Shown piece by piece: positions 8,203 through 16,632 of a stretch of 64,000 bases of DNA. The notes beneath the pieces were generated by a model, which saw nothing but the letters and a program-made list of their open reading frames with translations, was not told the origin of the DNA and ran no database searches. The position numbers and the translations under genes are program-made. The stretch covers positions 1 to 64,000 of the forward strand of contig CAVVWD010000003.1 in NCBI GenBank assembly GCA_963751835.1, written 5' to 3'. Source of the stretch: JACVRW01 sp963751835. Lineage in GTDB: Bacteria; Actinomycetota; Thermoleophilia; Solirubrobacterales; Thermoleophilaceae. The first letter of the stretch is position 1. Each line of letters starts with the position of its first letter.

Positions 8203-9087
8203 GTGAACGTCACGGTCCGCCCCTGCGCCGACCGCCTCGGGAGTTTTGTGGTCCCGCTCCTTGCGGCGGTGGGTTGCGCTCTGGTCCTCGCCCCGTCCGG
8301 CTGCAGCCGATCATCGGGCACAAACGGTCCGCCGGCAGAGGAGCCATCGCCGTCAATGGGTGAGCCCGCGGCCGTGCCCCCGGCTGGGAGCTCGACGTAC
8401 ACGTTGATGCAGATGAACCTGTGCCTGTCCGGTCTGGCCGGCTGCTACGGCAAGGCTGCCTACCCGGCCGTGGTGGAGGAGGCGGTGGCCCGGATCCGTG
8501 AAGCGGCCCCGGAGGCGGTCACCTTCAACGAGGCCTGCCGGGGTGACGTCGCCCGGATTGCCCGGCGGACCGGTTACCACCTGCGCTTCTCGAGGGTGAT
8601 TTACCGCGGCGAGCGCCTAGGCTGCGTTCGACCGGGCGGCCGCGGCCTCTTCGGTGAGGCGGTGCTCACCGAGGCAGCCATCGAGAGCACCGACAGCCAA
8701 GACTTCGAGGCACAAGCCGGGATCGAGCGGCGCCGCTGGCTGTGCGTCACCACCCGAGTCGACGTCGACGTGTGCACCGCCCACCTGAACACGCGCACGA
8801 CTATTGAGGTCGCCGGGAACGACGCGCAGTGCGTCGAGCTCGCGGCGCTCCTTGCGCGTCGCGCGTCCGCACGCACCGTCACCTTCGGCGGTGACGTCAA
8901 CCGTCGCCACTCCTGCGCCCCCGCCGGCCTCTGGACCCGCACGGACAGGTCCGCCGAGCAGGCCCCCGGACTCCAGCACGTCTACGGAAGCGGCGCGCTC
9001 CGCTCGCCCTCGGCCGAGGTGGTGCCGGCCACGCACACTGACCACGACATCCTGCTGGTCCGCGCGCACCTCACGACACCCGAGTAG
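8203..9087 (+). CDS. Secreted endonuclease/exonuclease/phosphatase-fold protein, possible lipoprotein
   Basis: About 294 residues from GTG 8203. The N-terminus is a signal sequence ending in a cysteine (LAPSGC), possibly lipidated although the lipobox is not canonical. The mature domain shows features of the exonuclease-endonuclease-phosphatase fold: an initial YTLMQMNLCLSG strand, a Glu at AVTFNEACRG, a His in CTAHLNTR, the GGDVNRRHS metal-site segment and a terminal THTDHDILL. These correspond to the catalytic Asn, Glu, His, Asp-X-Asn and Asp-His of the superfamily. Four or more extracellular cysteines suggest disulfides. It may be a secreted nuclease or phosphodiesterase; the substrate is unknown. 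A TTG at 8197 is an alternative start. Confidence 0.72.
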   Translation: MNVTVRPCADRLGSFVVPLLAAVGCALVLAPSGCSRSSGTNGPPAEEPSPSMGEPAAVPPAGSSTYTLMQMNLCLSGLAGCYGKAAYPAVVEEAVARIREAAPEAVTFNEACRGDVARIARRTGYHLRFSRVIYRGERLGCVRPGGRGLFGEAVLTEAAIESTDSQDFEAQAGIERRRWLCVTTRVDVDVCTAHLNTRTTIEVAGNDAQCVELAALLARRASARTVTFGGDVNRRHSCAPAGLWTRTDRSAEQAPGLQHVYGSGALRSPSAEVVPATHTDHDILLVRAHLTTPE

Positions 9088-9091
9088 GCGC

Positions 9092-9334
9092 CTACAGCGG
9101 CAGCTTGCCGCGTCCCTTGCGGCCGGTCTCGGCGCTCTTGTTGGTCGCCCGGCGCGACATCCCGAACGACTTCGAGAACAGGCGCCCTATCGGCCCCGGA
9201 GCCTTGCTCCCGGCGCTCTGACCCACGCCCAGAGTGCGGTCGACGCCGCGCTGGGGATGGCGCGACAGGCGGGGCAGAAGGAAGGCCAGCACCAGCAGCA
9301 CGATGCAGACCCCGATGATGATTCCGATCGTCAT
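9092..9334 (-). CDS. Small single-helix membrane protein
   Basis: An 80-residue protein starting at ATG 9334: an N-terminal transmembrane helix (IGIIIGVCIVLLVLAFLLP) followed by a basic, glycine- and serine-rich cytoplasmic tail with GRLFSKSFGMSRRATN. No known domain. Its gene is divergent from the TPR-like membrane protein gene at 9392 with only 57 bases between them, so they probably share a promoter region. Its 3' end abuts the convergent lipoprotein gene ending at 9087. The clean membrane topology supports a real gene; the function is unknown. Confidence 0.6.
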   Translation of the reverse strand: MTIGIIIGVCIVLLVLAFLLPRLSRHPQRGVDRTLGVGQSAGSKAPGPIGRLFSKSFGMSRRATNKSAETGRKGRGKLPL

Positions 9335-9391
9335 TGCGGCCTGCTACCCGGCGCAAGCCCTCTCGCAAACCGGTCTGCGAGACTCCTCGCG

Positions 9392-9997
9392 GTGGCCAAG
9401 CAGAAGCAGATCAAGATGCAGATGCAGGTGGGCGCGCTGGCCGCGATCCCCCAGCTCGAGTCGCGCACCGACGAGCAGCTCCAGAGCGAGTCGAAGCATC
9501 GCGTGGCCGCCAAGGCGATCCTCGGAGCCCGAGCGGCGGAGCGCTACGACGTCAAGGCAGCCCGCGCGTACTTCAACGAGGCGCTCGCCGGCGCCCATCC
9601 GCAGGAGCGGCCGGCTCTGCGCCAGATGATGAAGGCCTCGATGGCGCTCGCCGAGCGCCGGCCGGACGAGCTCAAGGACGCGATGGAGAAGCTCGGGCAG
9701 GAGGCGCCCTCGGGCCGCCAGCTCTTCCTGCTGCGGATGATGGGCCTGCTGATACCACCCCAGAGCGCCGGCATCGTCGCCCGCATTCGGGGCATCCTGC
9801 TGCTCATCCTGCTCGTGATAGTCCTGCTCGCGATCGGCTTCGGCCTCGTCAAGCTGATCGCCCTGCCGTTCGGGGGCATCGGCACCGGGAGTGCGATCTT
9901 CTTCGGCTTCCTGCTGGTGGTGATCGCCATCGCGGTGCTCGTCCTCTTCGGGCGGCGAAGACAGGCGAGAGCGAGGGCCGCGCGCGGAGTCAGTTGA
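9392..9997 (+). CDS. Membrane protein with N-terminal helical (TPR-like) region
   Basis: About 201 residues from GTG 9392. The first 110 residues are helical and charged, with a segment like a tetratricopeptide pair (KHRVAAKAILGARAAERYDV ... ARAYFNEALAGAHPQERPAL). Two hydrophobic helices follow at about 132-160 and 168-190, then a basic tail. This suggests a cytoplasmic interaction domain on a membrane anchor. No family name could be assigned. It is convergent with and overlaps by 8 bases the thioredoxin gene that follows. Confidence 0.65.
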   Translation: MAKQKQIKMQMQVGALAAIPQLESRTDEQLQSESKHRVAAKAILGARAAERYDVKAARAYFNEALAGAHPQERPALRQMMKASMALAERRPDELKDAMEKLGQEAPSGRQLFLLRMMGLLIPPQSAGIVARIRGILLLILLVIVLLAIGFGLVKLIALPFGGIGTGSAIFFGFLLVVIAIAVLVLFGRRRQARARAARGVS

Positions 9998-10754
9998 GCG
10001 CGGCCGACAGCCGCCGCCGGTACTCACGCGCCAGCGGATGCTCGGGCCCGAGCTCGGTGAAGATCGCGACCATCACGCGCCGCAGCAGGTCGCGGCGCTC
10101 CGGGTCATTCCCGGGGTCCGAAAGCGCCGCCTGAAGCCGCTCGAGCGCCGCGCCGGGATCGCCCACGTCCCAGGCCTCGAAGGCGGGCGCGAGCTCAGGG
10201 TCCGAAGCGAGCCGCGCACGCGCGGCGAGCCCCTCGGCGAGGAAGTCGCCGTCCAGCCCCTCGAGCACCCGCAGGGCCTCGTCCGTCTCGCCTCTCGAGA
10301 GCAGGAGCCTGCCGAGCGAGCGGCGTGCGGTGGGGTGATTCGGATCGAGCTCGAGCGCCTGCTGGAGCGACTGCTCGTCGCCGTTCGCGGCCAGCTCGTC
10401 GGCCTCGGAGGGCACGAGGGCGTCGAAGAAGCGCTCGACCTCCGCCGGCGGCAGCGCCCCCGTGAACTCGGACGCGACGCTCCCGTCCCGGAACGCCTTG
10501 ACCGCCGGGATGCCCTGGATGCGGAACATGGCCTGGAGGCGCTGGTTGCGGTCGACGTCCACCTTGGCCAGCTCGACCCTGCCGGCGCGTGCCGCCGTGG
10601 CCCGCTCGAGCACAGGCGTGAGCTGCTTGCAGGGCCCGCACCAATCGGCCCAGAAGTCGACTACCACCGGCAGCTCGCGCGAGCGCTCGAGCACGCGCTG
10701 CTCGAAGCCGGCCTCGTCGACGTCGTAGACGCTGGGTGTCGGATCAGGAGACAT
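9990..10754 (-). CDS. Thioredoxin-TPR protein, CnoX/YbbN type
   Basis: A 254-residue cytoplasmic protein. Residues about 8-110 are a thioredoxin domain with the active site WADWCGPCK (Cys39, Cys42) and the cis-proline at IQGIPAVKAF. Residues about 120-254 are a TPR-like region with co-chaperone character, including LDPNHPTARRSLGRLLLSRG. In E. coli the homologue CnoX (YbbN) protects unfolded proteins under oxidative stress and hands them to chaperonins; this protein keeps both active-site cysteines, unlike E. coli CnoX. The gene overlaps the upstream cyclophilin gene by 11 bases, so the two form a protein-folding pair. Confidence 0.85.
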   Translation of the reverse strand: MSPDPTPSVYDVDEAGFEQRVLERSRELPVVVDFWADWCGPCKQLTPVLERATAARAGRVELAKVDVDRNQRLQAMFRIQGIPAVKAFRDGSVASEFTGALPPAEVERFFDALVPSEADELAANGDEQSLQQALELDPNHPTARRSLGRLLLSRGETDEALRVLEGLDGDFLAEGLAARARLASDPELAPAFEAWDVGDPGAALERLQAALSDPGNDPERRDLLRRVMVAIFTELGPEHPLAREYRRRLSAALN

Positions 10755-11454
10755 CGAGCCTCGCCTTCTCTATCACGACGGGCTGTAGCGGGGCGCCGGC
10801 GCCGCCGCTCGCGGGGTCGCCGAGCTTGCCGATCGCGAGCGCCACGTCCATCCCCTTCACCACCTTGCCGAGCAGCGCATAGTCGGGCGGCAATCCGGCA
10901 TCGGGGGCGGTGACGATGTAGAACTGGCTGCCGGAGGTTCCCGCCGGCTCGGCGCCCGTCTTGGCCATCGCGACGACGCCTTCCGTATACGCGGTCCCCG
11001 CGGGCGGCTTGTCGCGCACCGAGTAGCCCGGGCCGCCGGTGCCTGTGCCCGTGGGGTCGCCTCCCTGGATGACGAAGCCGGGAACGATCCTGTGGAAGGC
11101 GGTGCCGTCGTAGAAGCCCGCGCGCGTGAGCGATGCGAAAGACGCGGCGGTGTTGGGCGAGCTCTTCTGGTCGAGGCGGATGGCGATGTTTCCGCAGCTC
11201 GTCTCCAGGACGACCACGTACGTCTTCGCCGGGTCGAGCTTCGCGGAGGGCTTCTTCGCGCCCCCGTCCGGCTTGGGCTGCGGCTGCTCGACCTCGCGAC
11301 AACCCTGCTGCGGCTGCTGCTCCTCCTGCTCCTCCTGCTTGGGCTGCGCCGCCGCCTCCCCTGCTCCACCGGCATCGCCGTCCTCGTCGTCGTCGCCGCA
11401 GGAGACCGCTACGAGTGCCACGAGGCAGAGGGAGAGAGCCAGCAGGCGGGTCAC
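10744..11454 (-). CDS. Lipoprotein peptidyl-prolyl cis-trans isomerase, cyclophilin type
   Basis: A 236-residue protein with a lipoprotein signal peptide (lipobox VAVSC, Cys19), a Glu/Gln-rich linker (about 20-70) and a C-terminal cyclophilin domain. Catalytic and structural motifs are visible: FHRIVPGFVIQGGDPTGTG, GSQFYIV and LLGKVVKGMDVA. The enzyme isomerises X-Pro bonds in proteins outside the membrane. The gene overlaps the thioredoxin-TPR gene (10754), consistent with a folding operon. Start ATG 11454, divergent from the HAD hydrolase gene at 11474 with 19 bases between. Confidence 0.9.
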   Translation of the reverse strand: MTRLLALSLCLVALVAVSCGDDDEDGDAGGAGEAAAQPKQEEQEEQQPQQGCREVEQPQPKPDGGAKKPSAKLDPAKTYVVVLETSCGNIAIRLDQKSSPNTAASFASLTRAGFYDGTAFHRIVPGFVIQGGDPTGTGTGGPGYSVRDKPPAGTAYTEGVVAMAKTGAEPAGTSGSQFYIVTAPDAGLPPDYALLGKVVKGMDVALAIGKLGDPASGGAGAPLQPVVIEKARLDVS

Positions 11455-11473
11455 GGAGCCGTAGGCTAGCGAC

Positions 11474-12280
11474 GTGCCCCTCTCCCCCCTGGCCGTTCGC
11501 TACGACCAGTTCATCCTCGACCTGGACGGTTGTGTCTGGATCGGCGACGAGCCCACGCCGGGTGCGCTCGAGGCACTCGAGGAGCTGCGCACGGCCGGCA
11601 AGCGGGTCGCCTACGCGACGAACGACCCGCGTAGCGCGACTGAGGACTACGTCGCACGGCTGTGGAAGATCGGCGTCAGGGCGTCGCTCCGCGACGTGGT
11701 GACCGTGGGCGGCGCGATGCAGCATCTGCTCGCCGAGACGCGCAGCGGGCGGACGGCATTCGTGGTCGGCACCGCGTCGCTGCGCAAGCACGTGGCCGAT
11801 GCCGGCTGCAGGCTCCTGAACGGCACCGACCTCGCGTCGCGCGCCGAGGTCGTGGTGGTCGGCGGCACCGAGGAGTTCGTCTACCACGACCTGCGCTTCG
11901 CAGCGCTCGCGGTGCGGCGCGGGGCGGATTTCCTCGCGACAGGCCGCGACCCCACCTATCCGCAGCCGGACGGCCTTTGGCCCGGCACGGGTGCGATCCT
12001 CGCGGCCGTCGAGGTCGCGAGCGGGAGAAAGGCCGAGATCGTCGGCAAGCCCGAGCCGCAGCTGTTGCTGACCGCGATCGACCGCCTGGGCGGGGGCCCC
12101 ACGCTCGTGGTGGGCGACCGGATCGATACCGACCTCGCCGCGGCGGCAGCCGCGGGCCTCGACGCGGCCCTAGTGCTGACAGGCGGCGCCGACCGCGCCG
12201 AGCTGGACGGGGTCGAGCCGGCGCCCGTCGCCGTGGGCGACACGCTCGCGTCGCTGCTGGTGGGCGGGGAGCCCGTCTGA
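11474..12280 (+). CDS. HAD-superfamily phosphatase, NagD/IIA subfamily
   Basis: A 268-residue protein from GTG 11474. HAD motif I is DLDGCVWIG with both aspartates, motif II is the segment VAYATNDPRS (Asn in place of the common TNN), and motifs III and IV are GKPEPQLL and VGDRIDTDL. The cap of about 160 residues between motifs II and III is typical of subfamily IIA (NagD, p-nitrophenyl phosphatases, phosphoglycolate phosphatases). The likely reaction is hydrolysis of a small phosphoester such as a sugar phosphate or 2-phosphoglycolate; the substrate is unknown. It is the only gene of its transcription unit, facing the convergent gene at 12290. Confidence 0.85.
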   Translation: MPLSPLAVRYDQFILDLDGCVWIGDEPTPGALEALEELRTAGKRVAYATNDPRSATEDYVARLWKIGVRASLRDVVTVGGAMQHLLAETRSGRTAFVVGTASLRKHVADAGCRLLNGTDLASRAEVVVVGGTEEFVYHDLRFAALAVRRGADFLATGRDPTYPQPDGLWPGTGAILAAVEVASGRKAEIVGKPEPQLLLTAIDRLGGGPTLVVGDRIDTDLAAAAAAGLDAALVLTGGADRAELDGVEPAPVAVGDTLASLLVGGEPV

Positions 12281-12289
12281 GCTTGGTGA

Positions 12290-12796
12290 TCATGCCGCGG
12301 CGTGCAGCATGGCGTCCACCTCCTCCGGGTCGACGCCGACGAGCGTGCAGGCGGCGGGCGTGACCGTCAGGCCCGCGCGCGAGGCCTCTGCGAGTGCGCC
12401 GGCCACCGGCACGCTGCGCAGCTCATGCAGGTGCGCGGCGCACACGGCGGCCACGAAGTCGGTCCAGCGGTTTCCGTGTACGGCGACCGCTCCGGGCCGC
12501 TTGGTCTCGACGCGCAGCAGCGAGAGCAGCTCGTCGAGCGCGGCCACGCCCTCGCCGGCCGACTCGACGGGCACGTGGTGCCACTCGAGCCCCGCGGCGT
12601 CATAGGCGGCCAGGTTGTGACGGGTGGGGCTCGTCGACACGAGGAGGCGCACGCGCCGCGCCTTCAGGTAGGCGATCTCCGCGTCGCGGCGCTCGGGCCG
12701 GTGGCTGCGCCCGCCACCTCCCGGGCGTTCGAGGCCGCACAGCTTCCGCGGCCGCGCCCACCAGATCCGTTTCGGCTCCTGCGCGATGTCGTCCAT
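12290..12796 (-). CDS. Dual-specificity phosphatase-like protein without the catalytic cysteine
   Basis: A 168-residue protein whose layout follows small tyrosine/dual-specificity phosphatases: an N-terminal W-W-x-R-x-x-L-x-G-x-x-R-P entry segment (RIWWARPRKLCGLERPG), an E-I-A-Y-L helix, the strand RVRLLVSTS, the H-H-V-P-V segment, then a strand leading to the position of the P-loop. There the expected His-Cys-x5-Arg signature is replaced by VHGNRWTDFVAAVCAAHL, with Gly in the position of the nucleophilic Cys. It is therefore probably a non-catalytic, ligand-binding phosphatase relative. The family assignment itself rests on layout only. Confidence 0.6.
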   Translation of the reverse strand: MDDIAQEPKRIWWARPRKLCGLERPGGGGRSHRPERRDAEIAYLKARRVRLLVSTSPTRHNLAAYDAAGLEWHHVPVESAGEGVAALDELLSLLRVETKRPGAVAVHGNRWTDFVAAVCAAHLHELRSVPVAGALAEASRAGLTVTPAACTLVGVDPEEVDAMLHAAA

Positions 12797-12870
12797 GCCC
12801 TCAGAAGGGGCGGCACGACCAAACTCGCCCCCGGCGCGAGCAACCTCACCCCGGTAACCTCAGAACGGTC

Positions 12871-13695
12871 ATGTGCCGAGTGTTCGGCTGCGTCGCAGCG
12901 GAGCCGGTGTCGATCAGGCACGAGCTCCTCGAGGCGGAGAACCCGCTCATCCGTCAGTCCGAGGACCACGATTCGGGCTGGGGCATGGCCGTGTACGAGC
13001 ACTCGGACGGCCGTGAGCCGAAGCTCATGCGCTTCCCTGAGGCGGCCTACACCGACGGGGACTTCCTCGCGGCGACCGCCATGCGCGGACGCATCTTCAA
13101 CGTCCATGTTCGCCGCGCGACCATGGGCGACCTCAGCCCGGCGAACACCCATCCGTTCTGCCTCTGCAGCTACACCCTCGGCCACAACGGCACGATCCTC
13201 AACTACCCGCGCCTGCTCGACCCCGGCATGCGCCGTCCCGAGGGCGACACGGACTCTGAACACCTCTTCAGCCTCCTGATGGACGGCTATGACGCGGCGG
13301 CGCCCGCGGACAGCCTGCGCCGGGCGATCGGGCGCACGGTCGAGCGCTCGTCCTTCTCCGGGCTGAACGTCCTGTTCTCGGACGGCGAGCGGCTGTTCGC
13401 CTACCGGCTCGGCCTGTTCGAGCTCCACTGGCTTGCCCGGCCGGGACAGCTGCTGGTGTCCTCGGAGGTCGTGACCGACGAGCCCTGGCACAGCGTGCAG
13501 CAGGACGTGCTGCTCATACTCGATCCCGACGACCTCGAGGAACCCCATGCCGAGCGCCTGCTCGGAGAGGAGCTCGTCGCCCGCGCCGTTATCCGCAAGG
13601 TCGACCATGCCCCGAACCTGCGCGGCGCCGAACGTGGCGCGGTGGCGGCGGCGCGAGCGCGAACAGCCGAACGGGCGGCGGCGGCCACCGGGTGA
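12871..13695 (+). CDS. Class II glutamine amidotransferase
   Basis: A 274-residue protein starting MCRVFGCVA at ATG 12871. The cysteine directly after the initiator Met is the N-terminal nucleophile of class II (Ntn) glutaminase domains. Other family features are HVRRATMGDLSPANTHPF and LGHNGTILN, which form the glutamine pocket. Standalone domains of this kind (YafJ/EgtC-like) transfer or release ammonia from glutamine or gamma-glutamyl groups. No EgtB/EgtD genes are nearby. It overlaps the next gene by 4 bases (GTGA), so it belongs to the lipid kinase-MurT-GatD operon and may serve the cell envelope. Confidence 0.85.
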   Translation: MCRVFGCVAAEPVSIRHELLEAENPLIRQSEDHDSGWGMAVYEHSDGREPKLMRFPEAAYTDGDFLAATAMRGRIFNVHVRRATMGDLSPANTHPFCLCSYTLGHNGTILNYPRLLDPGMRRPEGDTDSEHLFSLLMDGYDAAAPADSLRRAIGRTVERSSFSGLNVLFSDGERLFAYRLGLFELHWLARPGQLLVSSEVVTDEPWHSVQQDVLLILDPDDLEEPHAERLLGEELVARAVIRKVDHAPNLRGAERGAVAAARARTAERAAAATG

Positions 13696-14567
13696 GCAGG
13701 CGCTTCGCGCTGCTGGTCAATCCGGCCTCCGCCGGCGGGAAGGCGCTCGACGTCCTCCCCGCCGTGCATGCGACGCTCGATGCCCTCGGCGCCCCGCACC
13801 GCACCGTGTTGACGCGCAGCATCGAGCACGCCGGCGAAGAGGCCACTCGTGCCGCCGAGGAGGGCGAGACCGTGGCCGCGATAGGTGGCGACGGCCTGCT
13901 GCGGCCGCTCGCGGGCGCGCTCAAGACCACGACGACGGCGATCGCGCTCATACCCAGCGGGCGCGGCAACGACTTCGCGCGTGTGCTGGGCGTGCCCTCG
14001 GATCCCGCCGAGGCGGCCCGCGTGGCCGTGGAGGGAGAGGAGCGCCTGGTCGACGTGGCGAGCGTCGACGGCACTCCCTACATGGGCATCGCGAGCTTCG
14101 GGTTCGACTCGGACGCCAACCGCATCGCCAACAAGACGAAGGTGGTCAAGGGCGACGCGGTCTACCTCTACGCCGCGCTGCGCGCGCTCGCGGCCTGGAA
14201 GCCCGCCGCCTTCACGGTCACCGTGGACGGCACCTCCCATGAGGCCGTCGGCTACTCGGTTGTGGTCGGCAACTCGAAGGCGTACGGCGGCGGCATGTAC
14301 GTGCTCCCCATGGCTGAGCTCGACGACGGGCGCCTCGACGTCCTGATCTCCAAGCGCACCTCGAAGCTGACCTTCCTGCGCGAGCTGCCCAAGGTGTTCA
14401 AGGGCACGCACGTCAACTCGCCCCACGTGGCGTTCCTGCGCGGCGAGGTGATCGAGGTCGCCACCGACCGCCCGTTCGTGATCTACGCCGACGGCGACCC
14501 TATCGGCGCGACCCCGGCGACGATGCGGGTGGAGCCGCGCTGCCTGCGCGTGATCACGCCGTCCTGA
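13692..14567 (+). CDS. Diacylglycerol kinase-family lipid kinase (YegS/DgkB type)
   Basis: A 291-residue soluble lipid kinase from GTG 13692. N-terminal nucleotide-binding motifs are LVNPASAGGK and the glycine-rich loop AIGGDGLLRPL; the common GGDGT is here GGDGL. A segment IPSGRGNDFAR follows, then the C-terminal beta-sandwich domain with FGFDSDANR and NSKAYGGGM. Family members phosphorylate diacylglycerol or related lipids, recycling them to phosphatidic acid. The start overlaps the amidotransferase stop (GTGA) and the stop overlaps the murT start (TGATG), indicating translational coupling within an envelope operon. Confidence 0.88.
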   Translation: MSRRFALLVNPASAGGKALDVLPAVHATLDALGAPHRTVLTRSIEHAGEEATRAAEEGETVAAIGGDGLLRPLAGALKTTTTAIALIPSGRGNDFARVLGVPSDPAEAARVAVEGEERLVDVASVDGTPYMGIASFGFDSDANRIANKTKVVKGDAVYLYAALRALAAWKPAAFTVTVDGTSHEAVGYSVVVGNSKAYGGGMYVLPMAELDDGRLDVLISKRTSKLTFLRELPKVFKGTHVNSPHVAFLRGEVIEVATDRPFVIYADGDPIGATPATMRVEPRCLRVITPS

Positions 14568-15922
14568 TGTTCCGCGTCGAGCGCAGCCTCGCCCGCCTCG
14601 CGCGGGCCGCGAGCCGGCGTCTCGGTCGCAGCGGCGGCACCACCGCGCCGGGGCGGCTGCTGCTGCGCCTCTCACCCGGTGCGCTCGCAAGCATGTCCCG
14701 GGAGCTCGACGACGGCTCCGTGCTCGTCTCGGCCACCAACGGCAAGACCACGACCGCGGCGATGATCGCCGCCGGGCTCGATCGGTCGGGTCGCGCGGTG
14801 GTGCACAACCGTGCCGGCTCGAACATGGCCTGGGGCGTGGCCACCGCACTGCTCGACGCGGGCCGCCGACCCGGCCAGCTGGGTCTCTTCGAGGTCGACG
14901 AAGCCTGGCTAGGCGGTGTCGCCCGCGCCGTCGAGCCGCGGCTCGTCCTGCTCGCGAACCTGTTCCGGGACCAGCTCGACCGCTACGGAGAGCTCGAGCT
15001 GCTCGCGGACCGCTGGGCCGAGACGGTCGACGAGCTCAACGGCCGGGCTCGCTTCGTCCTGAACGCGGACGACCCGCTCGTGGCCGATCTCGGGCGCGGC
15101 CGCGAGCGCGTGACCTACTTTGGTGTGGCGGACGATTCCCAGGCGCTGCCCGGGATGCAGCACGCTTCCGACTCCAAGCACTGCCGCAACTGCGGTCACC
15201 CGTACGTCTACGAGGCGATCTACCTCGGGCACCTCGGCCGCTACCGCTGCCCCAACTGCGGCCGCACGCGTCCCGAGCCCGATGTCGCGGCGACCAGGGT
15301 GGAGCTCGAGGGCATGAGCGGCTCACACGTTGAGCTCGCGACGCCCCAGGGGAGCCTCGAGCTGCGCCTCCCCCTGCCCGGCCTCTACAACGTCTACAAC
15401 GCCGTGGCCGCGACTGCGACGCTGCTCGACCTCGGCGTCCCGCTCGCCGTGGTGGGCGAGGCACTCGAGGGCTTCGGCGGCGCGTTCGGGCGCGTCGAGA
15501 CGATCCCGATCTCGGGCCGGCAGGTGTCGATCCTGCTGATCAAGAACCCCGCCGGCGCGAACGAGGTGCTGCGCACGCTCACGCTCGAGGACGGCAAGCT
15601 CGACCTCTGGCTCGCCCTCAACGACGGGATCGCGGACGGGCGGGACGTCTCGTGGATCTGGGACGCCGACTTCGAGGTGCTGGGCGGCCGGGTGTGGCGC
15701 GCGACCTGCTCGGGCACGCGTGCGGAGGAGATGGCCCTGCGGCTGAAGTACGCGGGCATCGACGCTGAGCTCGCCGTGGACCGCGACCTCGGCAGCTCGC
15801 TCGACAGCGCGGTCGCGAACGCGGCCGGGGAACGCGTGTTCGCGCTCCCTACCTACACCGCCCTGCTCGAGCTGCGCGACCTGCTCGCGCGGCGCGGGCT
15901 CGCCAAGCGGTGGTCGGAGTGA
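14567..15922 (+). CDS. murT: Lipid II isoglutaminyl synthase, MurT subunit
   Basis: A 451-residue Mur-ligase-like protein. The ATP-binding motif is SATNGKTTTAAMI; the central domain carries an inserted zinc ribbon with two pairs of cysteines (CRNCG ... CPNCG, residues about 205-230), typical of MurT; the C-terminal domain is DUF1727-like (INPAG-type segment IKNPAGANEVLRTL). With GatD it amidates the D-glutamate of lipid II to D-isoglutamine, using ATP and glutamine-derived ammonia. GatD lies at 16620, separated by one methyltransferase gene. Start ATG 14567 overlaps the lipid kinase stop by one base. Confidence 0.92.
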   Translation: MFRVERSLARLARAASRRLGRSGGTTAPGRLLLRLSPGALASMSRELDDGSVLVSATNGKTTTAAMIAAGLDRSGRAVVHNRAGSNMAWGVATALLDAGRRPGQLGLFEVDEAWLGGVARAVEPRLVLLANLFRDQLDRYGELELLADRWAETVDELNGRARFVLNADDPLVADLGRGRERVTYFGVADDSQALPGMQHASDSKHCRNCGHPYVYEAIYLGHLGRYRCPNCGRTRPEPDVAATRVELEGMSGSHVELATPQGSLELRLPLPGLYNVYNAVAATATLLDLGVPLAVVGEALEGFGGAFGRVETIPISGRQVSILLIKNPAGANEVLRTLTLEDGKLDLWLALNDGIADGRDVSWIWDADFEVLGGRVWRATCSGTRAEEMALRLKYAGIDAELAVDRDLGSSLDSAVANAAGERVFALPTYTALLELRDLLARRGLAKRWSE

Positions 15923-16632
15923 CCGCCAGAGCGGTCATCTGGCACGACGTCGAGAACGGCTCCTACGCCGGCGATCTGGCCCTCTGGCGCGAGCTCGCAG
16001 CGGCGGGGGCGGGCCCGATCCTCGACCTCGGCGCCGGGACCGGCAGGGTCGCTCGCGACCTGCAAGCGGCCGGCCACTCGGTGCATGCGCTGGACTCGGA
16101 CCCCGAGCTGCTTGCGAGCCTGCGCGAGCGCGCCCCCGGAGTGGCCACCGTCGAGGCGGACGCCCGCACGTTCGCCCTCGAGGAGCTGTACGAGCTGATC
16201 CTCGCCCCCATGCAGCTCGTCCAGATCCTGGGCGGCGCCCAGGAGCGGCGTGCCATGCTGGGGCGCGTGCATCGCCACCTTGTTCCCGGCGGGCGTTTCG
16301 CCGCCGCCCTCGCCGACCCCTACGAGGCGCTCGCCGAGGAGGACCGCTCTCCTCCCTACCCGGACGTGATCGAGCGTGACGGCTGGGTCTTCTCCAGTCA
16401 GCCGGTGTGGGTCCGCGAGGAGGCCGGGCGCGTGGTAGTCGAGCGCCACCGCCAGGCGGTGGCGCCGGACGGGACCCTCGAGGAGGAGATCGCTCCGTTC
16501 GCGCTCGATCTGGTGACTCCCGGCGACTTCGAGCGCGAGGCAGGGGCGGCCGGGCTCGTCCCCGTTGCCCGGCACACGATCCCCGAGACTCACGATCACA
16601 TCGGAAGCGTGGTGGTCGAGTGCCGGCGCTGA
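15919..16632 (+). CDS. SAM-dependent methyltransferase inserted between murT and gatD
   Basis: About 237 residues from GTG 15919, which overlaps the murT stop (GTGA). It has a class I Rossmann methyltransferase core: motif I PILDLGAGTGRVARDL, the acidic residue after strand 2 at HALDSDPE, and the strand 4 region LILAPMQLVQILG. The C-terminal part is beta-rich and would bind substrate. The gene also overlaps gatD by 13 bases, so all three are translationally coupled. The substrate is unknown; the position suggests a step related to lipid II or another envelope molecule, but this is inference only. Confidence 0.82.
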   Translation: MTARAVIWHDVENGSYAGDLALWRELAAAGAGPILDLGAGTGRVARDLQAAGHSVHALDSDPELLASLRERAPGVATVEADARTFALEELYELILAPMQLVQILGGAQERRAMLGRVHRHLVPGGRFAAALADPYEALAEEDRSPPYPDVIERDGWVFSSQPVWVREEAGRVVVERHRQAVAPDGTLEEEIAPFALDLVTPGDFEREAGAAGLVPVARHTIPETHDHIGSVVVECRR

